49,617 nucleotides of DNA from JBDTMT01 sp033764095. Its GTDB lineage: Bacteria; Desulfobacterota; Binatia; HRBIN30; CADEER01. The stretch covers positions 1-49,617 of the forward strand of contig JANRJF010000014.1 in assembly GCA_033764095.1 (NCBI GenBank), given 5' to 3'. A program made the translations under genes and the position numbers. Position 1 is the stretch's first letter; each line of letters opens with the position of its first letter. A model generated the notes under the pieces. It did not search any database. It saw nothing but the letters and a program-made list of their open reading frames with translations, and was not told the origin of the DNA. Positions 28,652 through 37,155 of the stretch are shown in pieces.

Positions 28652-30307
28652 GTGAACACGACCTTCAATCTGGCTGAGATCAACGAGGCGATCGCCGCCG
28701 CGATTCCCGATCGCGAGTGCCTGATCTTCCGCGACCGCCGCCTCACCTGGGCGGCGTTCAACGAACGCACCCGCCGGCTCGGCAACTACCTGCGCCAGCG
28801 CGGCCTGGGGTGCCATCGCGAGCGCGACGGGCTGGCCAACCACGAGTCCGGCCAGGACCATCTCGGCATCTACCTCTACAACTGCAACGAGTACATGGAG
28901 GCGATGCTCGGCGCGTACAAAGCGCGCGTCGCGCCGTTCAACGTCAACTACCGCTACGTCGACGAGGAGCTGATCTACCTGCTCCGCGACGCCGACGCGC
29001 GGGCGTTGGTCTACCACGCCGGTTTTGCGCCCAACGTCGCGCGCATCCGCGCGCAGCTGCCGAAGCTGGACGTGCTGCTGCAGGTCGCCGACGATTCCGG
29101 CAACGCGCTGCTGCCCGGCGCGGTCGACTACGAGGCGGCGCTCGCCGAATCGTCGCCCGAACGGCCCGACCTGGCGTGGTCGCCGGACGACCTCTACATC
29201 CTCTACACCGGCGGCACGACCGGCATGCCGAAGGGCGTGCTGTGGCGCCAGGAGGACATCTTCTTCGGCGCGCTCGGCGGCACCCCGAACTTCGGCCCCA
29301 AGGTGGCGAGCCTCGAGTCGGTGGCCGAGGCGGCGAAGCACGGCGACCTGCGCGCCTGCCCGGCGCCGCCGTTCATGCACGGCGCGGCGCACTGGATGGC
29401 GTTCCTGGCCATGCACGCCGGCGGCACGGTGATCGTGCAGGATCATCCCGAGCGCCTCGATCCGGACGACATCTGGACGACCATCGAGCGCGAGCAGGTG
29501 CGCTTCCTGACCATCGTCGGCGACGCCTTCGGCCGCCCGCTGATCGACCAGCTCGACAAGAAGTCCTACGACCTGTCGAAGTTCGGCATCATCCTCTCCG
29601 GCGGCGCTATCCTGACACCGGCGCTGAAGGACGCCTTCCTGCAGCGCATTCCGCACGTGATGATCATCGACGGCTTCGGCGCCTCGGAGACCGGCGGGCA
29701 GGGTCAACAGGTCTCCACCGCCGGCCAGAAGGCCACCACCGGCACCTTCAAGATGAACGACCAGACGCTGGTGCTGGCCGAGGACCTCAGCGGCCCGGTC
29801 GCGCCCGGCAGCGCAGCGAGCGGCTGGCTGGCGCGCGGCGGCCACGTGCCGCTCGGCTACTACAAGGACGCCGAGAAGAGCGCCAAGACGTTCCCGACCA
29901 TCGGCGGCGCGCGCTACGCGGTGCCCGGCGATCACGCCACGGTCGCCGCCGACGGCACCATCACCGTGCTCGGCCGCGGCTCGGTGTCGATCAACTCCGG
30001 CGGCGAGAAGATCTACCCGGAGGAAGTCGAGAAGGCGCTCAAGCACCACCCGGCGGTCTATGACGCGGTGGTGGTCGGCACGCCGAACGAGCGCTTCGGC
30101 CAACAGGTCACCGCCGTCGTACAGACGCGCGACGGCGCCTCCGTGCAGGAAGCCGAGCTCTCCGACACCGCCGCCCAGCACCTGGCGCGCTACAAGCTGC
30201 CACGCGCCATCCTCTTCGTCGACGAGATGGTACGCAGCCCGTCCGGCAAGGCCGACTACCGCTGGGCGAAGAAGCTCGCGCTCGAGCGGCTGGGGCTGAA
30301 GGAATAG
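28652..30307 (+). CDS. Acyl-CoA synthetase (AMP-forming)
   Basis: A 551-residue adenylate-forming enzyme starting with GTG. The P-loop-like motif YILYTGGTTGMPKGV lies near residues 183-197, GFGASETGGQ is the A5 motif, and the C-terminal motifs GRGSVSINSGGEKIYPEEVE and the lysine-bearing end RSPSGKADYRWAK are present. It activates a carboxylic acid to the acyl-adenylate and then to acyl-CoA. The RGSVSINSGGEKI form resembles FadD17/FadD19-type synthetases that act on long or sterol-side-chain acids, but the substrate is not certain. It is coupled to the small gene upstream. An inverted repeat begins at its stop codon. Confidence 0.93.
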   Translation: MNTTFNLAEINEAIAAAIPDRECLIFRDRRLTWAAFNERTRRLGNYLRQRGLGCHRERDGLANHESGQDHLGIYLYNCNEYMEAMLGAYKARVAPFNVNYRYVDEELIYLLRDADARALVYHAGFAPNVARIRAQLPKLDVLLQVADDSGNALLPGAVDYEAALAESSPERPDLAWSPDDLYILYTGGTTGMPKGVLWRQEDIFFGALGGTPNFGPKVASLESVAEAAKHGDLRACPAPPFMHGAAHWMAFLAMHAGGTVIVQDHPERLDPDDIWTTIEREQVRFLTIVGDAFGRPLIDQLDKKSYDLSKFGIILSGGAILTPALKDAFLQRIPHVMIIDGFGASETGGQGQQVSTAGQKATTGTFKMNDQTLVLAEDLSGPVAPGSAASGWLARGGHVPLGYYKDAEKSAKTFPTIGGARYAVPGDHATVAADGTITVLGRGSVSINSGGEKIYPEEVEKALKHHPAVYDAVVVGTPNERFGQQVTAVVQTRDGASVQEAELSDTAAQHLARYKLPRAILFVDEMVRSPSGKADYRWAKKLALERLGLKE

Positions 30308-30400
30308 GCTGTTAAGCGGTTACGCTGTTAGGCTGCTAGGGGAACGGATTCACTGTTCATAACCCTAAGAGCGTAACAGCCTAACAGCGCGTAACAGCCT
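30306..30400. repeat. Intergenic inverted repeat, family H
   Basis: The left arm 30306-30337 and right arm 30370-30400 are each made of about four 8-nt words of the type GCTGTTAN (left AGGCTGTTA, AGCGGTTA, CGCTGTTA). The arms pair imperfectly because the N position and order of words differ. It overlaps the last base of the synthetase stop codon and ends 5 nt before the next ATG. A single arm of similar words is at 49414-49447. Confidence 0.86.
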
Positions 30401-30405
30401 TCCTC

Positions 30406-31059
30406 ATGCTGCTCGCTTTCGATCTCGACGGCGTTCTCTACTCCTCCGAGCCGTTTCTCGGCGCGGCCTACCAGGAGGCGATCGCCAACGTGAACACGCG
30501 GCGGCCGGGGGCGTTTGCGCGGGTGCCGAGCACCGCCGAGATCCTGGCGCACGTCGGGTGGACGATCCCGACCATCTTCGCCCACCTGTTTCCCGATGCG
30601 GGCGAGGCGGCACTGCAGGACCTGCACGCCGAGACGCTCGAGGTGATCTGCCGGCGCGTCGCGGCGCGCGAAGGGGAGCTCTTCGACGGCGTGCCGGAGA
30701 CGCTGCGCGCGCTGCGCGACGCCGGCCACACGCTGTGCGTCGCCTCCAACGGGCGCACCCGTTACGTCGAGACGGTGCTGGCGACCTACGGCATCGACGC
30801 GCTGTTCGAGCCGCGCGTCACCGCCGACATGGTCGGCGACAAGCTCTCGATCCTGCGCTTCTACCGCTACCGCTTCGGCCTGCCGGTCGAGCAGGTGGTA
30901 ATGATCGGCGACCGCACCAGCGACGTCGAAGCCGCACAGAGCATCGGCTGCCGGTTCGTCGGCTGCGACTACGGCCACGGCCACCGCGACGAGATCGAGG
31001 CCGCCGGCCCGCTGGTACAACGCTTCGCGGATCTGCCCGCGACCCTGCACCAGATGTGA
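30406..31059 (+). CDS. HAD-superfamily phosphatase
   Basis: A 217-residue HAD hydrolase. Motif I is LAFDLDGVLY with the nucleophilic and general-acid aspartates (residues 5 and 7), motif II is CVASNGRT, motif III has the lysine in GDKLSIL, and motif IV is MIGDRTSDVEAA. A helical cap lies between motifs I and II, as in phosphoglycolate-phosphatase-like members. Substrate unknown. Its leader is almost entirely the right arm of an inverted repeat, and no Shine-Dalgarno is visible, so the start at 30406 rests on the DLDG motif immediately after it. Confidence 0.9.
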   Translation: MLLAFDLDGVLYSSEPFLGAAYQEAIANVNTRRPGAFARVPSTAEILAHVGWTIPTIFAHLFPDAGEAALQDLHAETLEVICRRVAAREGELFDGVPETLRALRDAGHTLCVASNGRTRYVETVLATYGIDALFEPRVTADMVGDKLSILRFYRYRFGLPVEQVVMIGDRTSDVEAAQSIGCRFVGCDYGHGHRDEIEAAGPLVQRFADLPATLHQM

Positions 31060-31088
31060 CGTGCGGGCGCGGACTGCTCGCGGCAGGA

Positions 31089-31118
31089 GGCCACGGATTA
31101 CACGTGAAATCCGTGGCC
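31089..31118. repeat. Intergenic inverted repeat, family I copy 2
   Basis: GGCCACGGAT (31089-31098) and ATCCGTGGCC (31109-31118) are perfect reverse complements. Another half, CGATCCGTGG, follows at 31131-31140. The words match those of the element at 9227-9283. Confidence 0.75.
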
Positions 31119-31242
31119 CATCAGTCTCCGCGATCCGTGGGCAATTGATCCGCCATGTCCGCGGCTACCTGATCGCGACCGGACGCCTCGCTTCACGTTT
31201 GCCCGCGCCTGTGCTCTGAACCGCCCAGATCGGAGATCCGCC

Positions 31243-31968
31243 ATGTCGCTGGTCAGTGACCGCACCCTCTCGGCGCGCGAGTTCCTCGACGAGTGCATCG
31301 ACTTCAAGCGCACGCACGCGCCGCAGAGTCAGTTCATGCGCGCGCTGGTGATGGGCACGCTCGCGCGCGCGCAGCTCGAGCGGTGGGCGAAGGACTTCTA
31401 CTTCTACGTCGAACCGGCCATCCCGACCATCGCCGCCTGGTTGTCGTCGGCGCCGACGCTGCCCGACCGCGCGGCCTACAAACTGATCGCACGCAACCTG
31501 GCCGGCGAGATGGGCTACATCCACGAAGCCGAGCACCACGACCTCTATCTGCAGTTCTGCGCCGGGCTCGGCATCGGTCGCGACGACCTGCTCGAGCATA
31601 CCCCGCTCGCCTCGACCATCGGCGCCGCGTCGGCGATGGGCTACTACTGCCGCAATTCGTTCGAGGAGGGGCTCGGCGCGTTCGGCCTGGGCGTCGAGAT
31701 GGAGGTGCCGGGTCGCCCGAACGGCGCGCAATTCCTCCACGACGGCCTGGCGCGCCACTACGGCATCGACCACACCGCGATGGAGTTCTGGCGCGTGCAC
31801 ATCGCCGCCGAGGAGGAGCACGGCGAGAACGCCGAGCAGGCGCTGCGGCTGTGCGGGCAGACGCGCGAGCAGCAGGCGCGCATCCGCCGCGCCTTTCGCT
31901 TCAGCGTGCTGGCGCACGCGGCGATGACCGAAGGCTACGATCGCTTCCTGACCCGCGCCGCCGCCTAG
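31243..31968 (+). CDS. Haem-oxygenase-like (PqqC/TenA-fold) protein
   Basis: A 241-residue all-helical protein. Segments such as RWAKDFYFYVEPAIPTIAAW, YIHEAEHHDLYLQF and DHTAMEFWRVHIAAEEEHGE fit the PqqC/TenA-like haem-oxygenase fold, now known to include diiron oxidases and oxygenases (HDO family). The Glu/His pattern E(A)EHH and H-x3-E-E-E-H-G supplies plausible iron ligands, so an iron-containing redox enzyme is a reasonable inference, with no substrate identified. No pqq or thi genes are nearby. The start has a GGAG at about 31232-31235. Its TAG overlaps the GTG of the next gene. Confidence 0.8.
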   Translation: MSLVSDRTLSAREFLDECIDFKRTHAPQSQFMRALVMGTLARAQLERWAKDFYFYVEPAIPTIAAWLSSAPTLPDRAAYKLIARNLAGEMGYIHEAEHHDLYLQFCAGLGIGRDDLLEHTPLASTIGAASAMGYYCRNSFEEGLGAFGLGVEMEVPGRPNGAQFLHDGLARHYGIDHTAMEFWRVHIAAEEEHGENAEQALRLCGQTREQQARIRRAFRFSVLAHAAMTEGYDRFLTRAAA

Positions 31969-32759
31969 TGGCCCGTTCGCGCAAGCCGGTGCGCAAGACA
32001 CCGGCCTCCGACCCCTCCTGGCTGTCGCACGAGCGCTATCCGATCGTGCTCTTCGCGCTGCTGGTGGTGTTCGCCGGCGGGCTGGCGATCAACCCGCACG
32101 ACCGCGCCGACTGGGCGCTGGAGAACGCCCTGATGTTCGGCGGCCTCGGCGTGCTGATTGCCACGCGCCGCAAGCTGCCGCTGTCGCGCTTCTCCTACAC
32201 GCTGATCTTCGTCTTCCTCTGCCTACACTCGGTGGGCGCGCACTACACCTATTCGGAGGTGCCGTACCAGGAGTGGTGGGCGCGGCTCACCGGCCAGCCG
32301 GTCAGCGACAGTCGCAACCACTACGATCGCCTGGTGCACTTCGCCTACGGCCTGCTGCTCGCCTACCCGATCCGCGAGATCTTCCTGCGCGTCGCCGCGG
32401 TGCGCGGCTTCTGGGGCTACTACCTGCCGCTGGACGTCACCATGGCGACCTCGATGCTCTACGAGCTGATCGAGTGGGGCGCGGCGGTCTTCTTCGGCGG
32501 CGAGCTCGGCGTCGCCTACCTCGGCACCCAGGGCGACCCGTGGGACGCGCAGAAGGACATGGCGCTCGCCACGCTCGGCGCGGTGATCGCCATGTGCCTC
32601 ACCGCGGCACTCAACTGGCGCTACCAACGCGACTTCGCCCGCGAGTGGGCCGACAGCCTGCGGGTGAAGAGCGGCACCCCGCTCGGTGAGGACGAACTGC
32701 GCCGCCTGATTGACGACAGGCAGACGCCTGCGCCGCCGGCGCGTCGGCACAAGCGCTGA
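31968..32759 (+). CDS. DUF2238 (YjdF-like) integral membrane protein
   Basis: A 263-residue membrane protein starting with GTG at 31968, overlapping the preceding stop (TAGTG). About six hydrophobic helices are visible. Conserved blocks of the DUF2238 family include SVGAHYTYSEVPY, NHYDRLVHFAYGLLLAYPIR, MLYELIEWGAAVFFG and LGTQGDPWDAQKDMALATLG. The family's function is unknown; it sits in the inner membrane. The one-base overlap with the haem-oxygenase-like gene points to co-translation and a shared task. The C-terminal 35 residues are basic and probably cytoplasmic. Confidence 0.9.
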   Translation: MARSRKPVRKTPASDPSWLSHERYPIVLFALLVVFAGGLAINPHDRADWALENALMFGGLGVLIATRRKLPLSRFSYTLIFVFLCLHSVGAHYTYSEVPYQEWWARLTGQPVSDSRNHYDRLVHFAYGLLLAYPIREIFLRVAAVRGFWGYYLPLDVTMATSMLYELIEWGAAVFFGGELGVAYLGTQGDPWDAQKDMALATLGAVIAMCLTAALNWRYQRDFAREWADSLRVKSGTPLGEDELRRLIDDRQTPAPPARRHKR

Positions 32760-32871
32760 CCGGCGGAATCGTCCGCCCGATAGCCCGCGAAAGGGACCGT
32801 TCGACCGCCGTGGCTCGCTTTTCACGGCGCGGCTGGTCATTCATCTGTCGTCCACCCGACCTCGCCTCCGC

Positions 32872-34350
32872 ATGTCTTCGTCCTCGCTCAGCACCCTGCA
32901 CGCCGTCGTCATCGGCTCCGGCATCACCGGCCTGGCGGCCGCGCGCGTGCTGTCCGACCGCGGCGCGCGCGTCACCGTGCTGGAACGCGACGCCGAACCG
33001 GATGCCGCCGACCCGCACGCCGCCTTCAGCACCTGGAAGCGCAAGGGCGCGCCGCAGGTGCGGCACTCGCACGCCTTCCTCGGCCGGCTGCGCAGCCTGC
33101 TGCGCGACAAGTACCCGGACATCTTCCAGGCGCTGCTCGACGCCGGCGCGGCGCAGCTCGACATGCTGGAGCGGCCACCGCTGACGCTGCCGAAGCTGAC
33201 CCCCGAACCGGGCGACGCCGACCTGGTCGCGCTCGGCTGCCGGCGCACGACGTTCGAGTGGGTGGTGCGGCGCAATGTGCTGGCGCGCCCCGGCGTCGCG
33301 CTGATCGGCGGCGCCCAGGTGCGCGGCCTGATCGGCTCGCCGGCCCAGGTCGCCGGCGTGGTCTATGATCTCGACCACGCCGAACACCGCCTGGCGGCCG
33401 ATCTCGTGGTCGACGCCAGCGGCCGGCACTCGAAGGCACCCGAGTGGCTGGCGGCGCTCGGCGTGCCGCGCCTGCCGGAGAAGCTCGAGCAGTCGGGCGT
33501 CGTCTACTACACCCGCTTCTACCGCTTCCGGCCCGGCGCCGAGGCACCGGCGCCGACCAGGTACCCCGCCGCCGCCGACTACAACTGGATCAAGTACGCC
33601 ATCTTCCCGGCCGACGACCGCACCTTCTCGATCACCTTCGCCGTCGCCCTCGCCTTCCCGCGCCTCAAGGTGCTGGCGCGCGTCGAGGCGTTCGACGAGA
33701 TGACCCGCGCCCTGCCGGCGCTGGTGCCGTGGGTCGATCCGGCGGTGTCCGAGCCGATCGGCGACCCCGAGCACCCGGTGCAGGCGATGGGCGGCCTGAT
33801 CAACCGCCTGCGCCGCTTCGTCGTCGACGGCGAGCCGCTGGCCAAGGGCTTCTTCGCGCTCGGCGATTCGGCGTACTGCACCAACCCGCTGTACGGCCGC
33901 GGCTGCGCGCAGGCCTTCCTGCATTCCGACCTGCTCGGCCAGGCGCTCGACGCGCACCCCGACGACCTCGCCGCCGCGGCGCGCGCGCTCGACGCCAGCG
34001 CGCGGCGCGAGATCGAGCCGTTCTACAAAGCGTCGGTGCTCGCCGACCGCGACGCGGTGCGCAAGGCCGAGGGTCGGCGCCATCGCAAGCTCGCCGACCG
34101 CCTGCGCGCCCGCTTCATCGAGGACGGCCTGATCGTCGCGACGCGCTGCGACCCGGTCGTCTTCCGCGCCTTCGTGCGCATGTTCAACATGCTCGAGCCG
34201 CCGGAGGTCGCCTTCGGCCGCCGCGCGGTGGTCTGGCGCGCGCTCAGGGTCTGGCTGCGCGGCAAGCGCCGCAACCGGATCTACGCCATCCCCGGCCCGC
34301 CCGACCGCGAAACGACCATCGCCCGCTGCGAAGCCGCCGCCGCGGCGTGA
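32872..34350 (+). CDS. FAD-dependent oxidoreductase / monooxygenase-like flavoprotein
   Basis: A 492-residue flavoprotein from the ATG at 32872; earlier in-frame sequence (from 32710) overlaps the DUF2238 gene and is rejected. The Rossmann motif VVIGSGITGLAAARVL is at about residues 12-27, followed by VLERDAEP. A DASGR motif and FFALGDSAYCTNPLYGRGCA (the GD motif that binds the FAD ribitol, as in p-hydroxybenzoate-hydroxylase-like and geranylgeranyl-reductase-like enzymes) follow. The HSHAFLGRLR segment resembles halogenase or squalene-epoxidase-like relatives. The substrate is unknown. It ends convergently with the NTF2-like gene. Confidence 0.88.
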   Translation: MSSSSLSTLHAVVIGSGITGLAAARVLSDRGARVTVLERDAEPDAADPHAAFSTWKRKGAPQVRHSHAFLGRLRSLLRDKYPDIFQALLDAGAAQLDMLERPPLTLPKLTPEPGDADLVALGCRRTTFEWVVRRNVLARPGVALIGGAQVRGLIGSPAQVAGVVYDLDHAEHRLAADLVVDASGRHSKAPEWLAALGVPRLPEKLEQSGVVYYTRFYRFRPGAEAPAPTRYPAAADYNWIKYAIFPADDRTFSITFAVALAFPRLKVLARVEAFDEMTRALPALVPWVDPAVSEPIGDPEHPVQAMGGLINRLRRFVVDGEPLAKGFFALGDSAYCTNPLYGRGCAQAFLHSDLLGQALDAHPDDLAAAARALDASARREIEPFYKASVLADRDAVRKAEGRRHRKLADRLRARFIEDGLIVATRCDPVVFRAFVRMFNMLEPPEVAFGRRAVVWRALRVWLRGKRRNRIYAIPGPPDRETTIARCEAAAAA

Positions 34351-34361
34351 GGAACAAGAGT

Positions 34362-34455
34362 CCACAGAACACACAGAGAACCACAGCGAGCACGGAGGTA
34401 TCGTCGCAAGACCGCGGCTTCCGTGCCCGCCGTGGTTCTCTGTGTTCATCTGTGG
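34362..34455. repeat. Intergenic inverted repeat, family B copy
   Basis: The left arm 34362-34397 and right arm 34419-34455 pair over about 35 nt with few mismatches. Words such as CCACAGA, ACACAGAGAA and CCACAGCG are recognisable; ACACAGAGAACCACA is shared exactly. It lies 11 nt after one stop codon and 11 nt before the converging one. Confidence 0.87.
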
Positions 34456-34465
34456 AGAGCCGTTC

Positions 34466-35392
34466 TCAGGACGCCGCCGCGCGCTGTGATCCGTTTCCGC
34501 GCGCCATGGCGCTGAGCAGCTCCAGCGGCAGGCCGGTCTGCGCGCAGAGGTCGGCGAGGTCGAACACGAAGCGCTCGCTGGCAATGCGGTCGCCGCGGAA
34601 GCCGAAGACGCAGAAGATCGGCAGCTCGGCGGTGCGGCCGGTGGGCGGGATCTCCAGCAGCGGCCCCTTGAAGCTCAGGCGCGCCCGGCCCCAGGCCGCC
34701 ATGCCCGTGTCGCCGGCCGCGAGGCCCTCCAGCCTCACCGCGTAGTCGGGGAAGGCGGTGAAGAAGACGCCGAGCTGCGCGCGCGCCGCGTCGGCGCCCT
34801 GCGCACGGGTGTGCAGGGCGACGGTCTCCAATTGGAAGTCGTCGCTGCAGACCGCCAGCGCGGCATCGATGTCGGCACGGCTCTTCGCCGCCGCGTAGGC
34901 GCTCACCAGCGCCTCCATGCGCGCCACCGACAGCGGCAGCGCCGTGCCGCGCGGCGGGTGCAGGCGCGCCGCGTGCTGCGCCAGGTAGGCCTCGACCGCC
35001 GCGCCGTCGCGCGCCGGCACGTACTCCTCGATGCGCGCGATGTGGGGGCCGTCGAACAGCACGGTGTGGTCGCCGTGGATGGTGAGCGGCGACAGCCCGT
35101 CGCGCTCCAGGGTCAGCGCGAAACGCATCCAGACGCCGCCGTCGCGCTCGCGCGGGCCGTCGACGATCGCCGGCGCGCGGCGGTCGAAGCGGCGGTCGAT
35201 GCCGTCGACCAGCCCGCGCAACCGCTCGACCACCGCGGCGCGCCCGGCGGCGCGGCCGGCGAGCGGTGGCGCGCCGTAGGTCTCGTAGGTCGCGTCGGCG
35301 GTGAAGTGTGACGGCAGGACCGACCAGTCGTCGCTGGCGAAGGCGTGCTCGAAGGCCAGCGCATACTGGGCGAAGCGTTCGACCGGATCCAT
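34466..35392 (-). CDS. Tandem NTF2-like/SnoaL-type protein
   Basis: A 308-residue protein from the ATG at 35392 with two NTF2-like (SnoaL) domains: about residues 5-125 (FAQYALAFEHAFASDDWSVL, YETYGAPPLAGRAA, GDHTVLFDGPHIARIEEYV) and about 145-275 (SAYAAAKSRADIDAALAVCS, VFFTAFPDYAVRLEGLAAG, ELPIFCVFGFRGDRIASERF). The domains are cone-shaped pockets used by isomerases, cyclases and dehydratases such as SnoaL or limonene-epoxide hydrolase, or as ligand binders. A tandem fusion in one chain is less usual. Catalytic residues are not assigned. It follows the DUF2834 gene by 7 nt and is probably co-transcribed with it. Confidence 0.82.
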   Translation of the reverse strand: MDPVERFAQYALAFEHAFASDDWSVLPSHFTADATYETYGAPPLAGRAAGRAAVVERLRGLVDGIDRRFDRRAPAIVDGPRERDGGVWMRFALTLERDGLSPLTIHGDHTVLFDGPHIARIEEYVPARDGAAVEAYLAQHAARLHPPRGTALPLSVARMEALVSAYAAAKSRADIDAALAVCSDDFQLETVALHTRAQGADAARAQLGVFFTAFPDYAVRLEGLAAGDTGMAAWGRARLSFKGPLLEIPPTGRTAELPIFCVFGFRGDRIASERFVFDLADLCAQTGLPLELLSAMARGNGSQRAAAS

Positions 35393-35399
35393 GCGCGCC

Positions 35400-35735
35400 T
35401 CAGTGCCCGCGCTCGGCGGCAAGGCGCGGCGCGACGGGCGCTGCGACCTCGTCGCCGCGGGTACGCAGCAGGTACGTGAGCGGTCCGACGCTGCCGAGCA
35501 GCACGCTCGTGATGAGGTACGGAACCGGCGAGATGCCGCGCCGCCTGGCGTCGCCCCACATCCAGACGGCGATGAGGCCGACGGCGATGGTCAGATCGAC
35601 CAGCACCGCGACGCTCGCCAGCGACGACAGCACCGCCTGGAAGAAGCCGAGCAGGCCGTAATGATGGACGGCAACGGCGTTGATGGCCATGAGGTCGACG
35701 AGGAGGATGGCGAGGATCCACTGCTTTCGATTCAT
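35400..35735 (-). CDS. DUF2834 small membrane protein
   Basis: A 111-residue protein with three transmembrane helices (about residues 6-25, 40-60 and 70-90). QWILAILLVDLMAINAVAVH, DLTIAVGLIAVWMWGDARRR and GSVGPLTYLLRT match the DUF2834 pattern of small hydrophobic proteins with unknown function. An AAAGGG before the ATG (about 35741-35746) serves as Shine-Dalgarno. It is divergent from the sensor kinase across a 250-nt region containing tandem palindromes. Confidence 0.8.
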   Translation of the reverse strand: MNRKQWILAILLVDLMAINAVAVHHYGLLGFFQAVLSSLASVAVLVDLTIAVGLIAVWMWGDARRRGISPVPYLITSVLLGSVGPLTYLLRTRGDEVAAPVAPRLAAERGH

Positions 35736-35865
35736 CGGTGCGCCCTTTCTGCCAGCCGCGCTGGCGCTGTGAGGTTGCCGATCGCGCTATCAAGTCGCGT
35801 GCCGAACCGTGCGCGCCGCGTCTGCACCGCCGATGCCCGCCGTGTTCCGGTGGTCGACGCTCCGG

Positions 35866-35909
35866 CGTTGCTGGTCAGCAACGAGCGGCGTTGCCGAACG
35901 GCAACGCCG
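35866..35909. promoter_or_regulatory. Two adjacent palindromes sharing CGTTGC-N6-GCAACG half-sites
   Basis: CGTTGCTGGTCAGCAACG (35866-35883) and a 24-nt palindrome at 35886-35909 centred on CGTTGCCGAACGGCAACG. The half-sites and 6-nt spacing are identical and the N6 differs; the centres are 23 bp apart. They lie in the divergent promoter region between the DUF2834 and sensor-kinase genes and look like a tandem operator for a dimeric regulator, though hairpin function is possible. Confidence 0.55.
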
Positions 35910-35985
35910 AGCGGACGCGCCGCAGGATCGATGCTCGCCTGCCGCGGTGGACGCCGGGCGCGAAACTTGCGAGGCGGGAGACGCC

Positions 35986-36984
35986 ATGACGAATCCGGTT
36001 CCCGACGGCACCAGCCACCCCGATCAGTCCTGGCGCGGCCTGCGCCTGCGTTGGTGGGGCACCATTCTCGGCCTGCTGGCAGGTGGCTTCGACACCGCGG
36101 TGATGTCGGCGATCGGCGTCACCTTCGCGGTCAACGCCTGGGACGCCCGGCCGCTGATCGCCGCCTACTTCGGCATCTCGTTCGCCGTGCTCGGCTACCT
36201 GATCGGCATGCTGATCGAAGGCCGGCGGCGCGAGCGCCGCACCGCCGCCTTGCTGCAGGCGCAGACCGAGGCGATCGCCGCGGCGCGCGCGCGCGGCGCG
36301 CAGCAGGAGAAGCTCGCCGCGCTCGGCCAGCTCGCAGCCACCATCGCGCACGAGGTGCGCAATCCGCTCGGCATCATGCGCTCGGCGGCGCAGACGCTCT
36401 CCGAGACGCTGCCGCCATCCGGCGCCGACGCGCGCCGCGCCAGCGATTTCATCATCGCCGAGATCGATCGCCTGGCGAACGTCGTCAACTCGATCCTCGC
36501 CTACGCCCGCCCGCTGCAGCTCGCGCCGCGCGCCGTGCCGGTCAATGAGTTGCTCGACCGCGCCCTGCTGCTCGCCGGCGGCGACCTCGGCGCGCGCCGC
36601 GTGCAGGTGCAGCGGTCGACCAACGCCGCGACGCCGCCGGTGTTCGCCGACGCCGACCTGATCAGTCAGGTTCTGCTCGGGCTGCTCGGCAACGCCGCCG
36701 AGGCGATGCCCGACGGCGGTCGGGTGACGCTCGACGCGGTGGCGTTGGCGGACGCCGTGCAACTGCGGGTCGCCGACAGCGGCCCCGGCGTGCCCGCCGA
36801 GCTGCGCGCCCGCATCTTCGATCCGTTCGTCACCACCCGCCCCCGCGGCACCGGCCTCGGCCTGGCGATCGCGCGCCAGATCGTCGAAGCGCACGGTGGC
36901 CGCATCGAGGTCGGCACCGGCCCGGACGGCGGCGCGCTGTTTGCCGTGACGCTGCCCGTGGCGAAGGCGGCTCTGGCGGCGTGA
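35986..36984 (+). CDS. Orphan sensor histidine kinase
   Basis: A 332-residue kinase from the ATG at 35986 (longer in-frame starts run into the palindromes). Two transmembrane helices lie at about residues 24-43 and 55-76. They are followed by a coiled-coil-like linker, HisKA with the phospho-acceptor in ATIAHEVRNPLGIMRSAA, and an HATPase domain: N box GNAAEAMPDGG, G1 DSGPGVP, F box IFDPFVTTR, G2 RGTGLGLAIARQI. The periplasmic part between the helices is only about 10 residues, so the signal is probably sensed in the membrane or cytoplasm. No response regulator is adjacent. The kinase core resembles NtrB/ZraS-type kinases. Confidence 0.92.
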   Translation: MTNPVPDGTSHPDQSWRGLRLRWWGTILGLLAGGFDTAVMSAIGVTFAVNAWDARPLIAAYFGISFAVLGYLIGMLIEGRRRERRTAALLQAQTEAIAAARARGAQQEKLAALGQLAATIAHEVRNPLGIMRSAAQTLSETLPPSGADARRASDFIIAEIDRLANVVNSILAYARPLQLAPRAVPVNELLDRALLLAGGDLGARRVQVQRSTNAATPPVFADADLISQVLLGLLGNAAEAMPDGGRVTLDAVALADAVQLRVADSGPGVPAELRARIFDPFVTTRPRGTGLGLAIARQIVEAHGGRIEVGTGPDGGALFAVTLPVAKAALAA

Positions 36985-37031
36985 GCTGAGAGGCGGACCA
37001 GGAAGGCGGCGCGAGTTCAAAAGGCCGAACT

Positions 37032-37093
37032 GAAAGGCAAAAGGCAAAAGGGCGGGCTGGAGAGCAGAACTTTGCCTTTTGCCTTTTGCCTTC
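37032..37093. repeat. Intergenic inverted repeat, family E
   Basis: GAAAGGCAAAAGGCAAAAG (37032-37050) pairs with CTTTTGCCTTTTGCC-type words at 37070-37093; the right arm has one word more. The repeated word is the 7-mer GGCAAAA. The element is AT-richer than its surroundings and lies between convergent genes. Confidence 0.88.
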
Positions 37094-37155
37094 TCCGGTT
37101 CTCCAGGCAGCCGTCCCTCTGAAGGCGGACAACGCCGCGCCAAGGCGCGCGCCCG

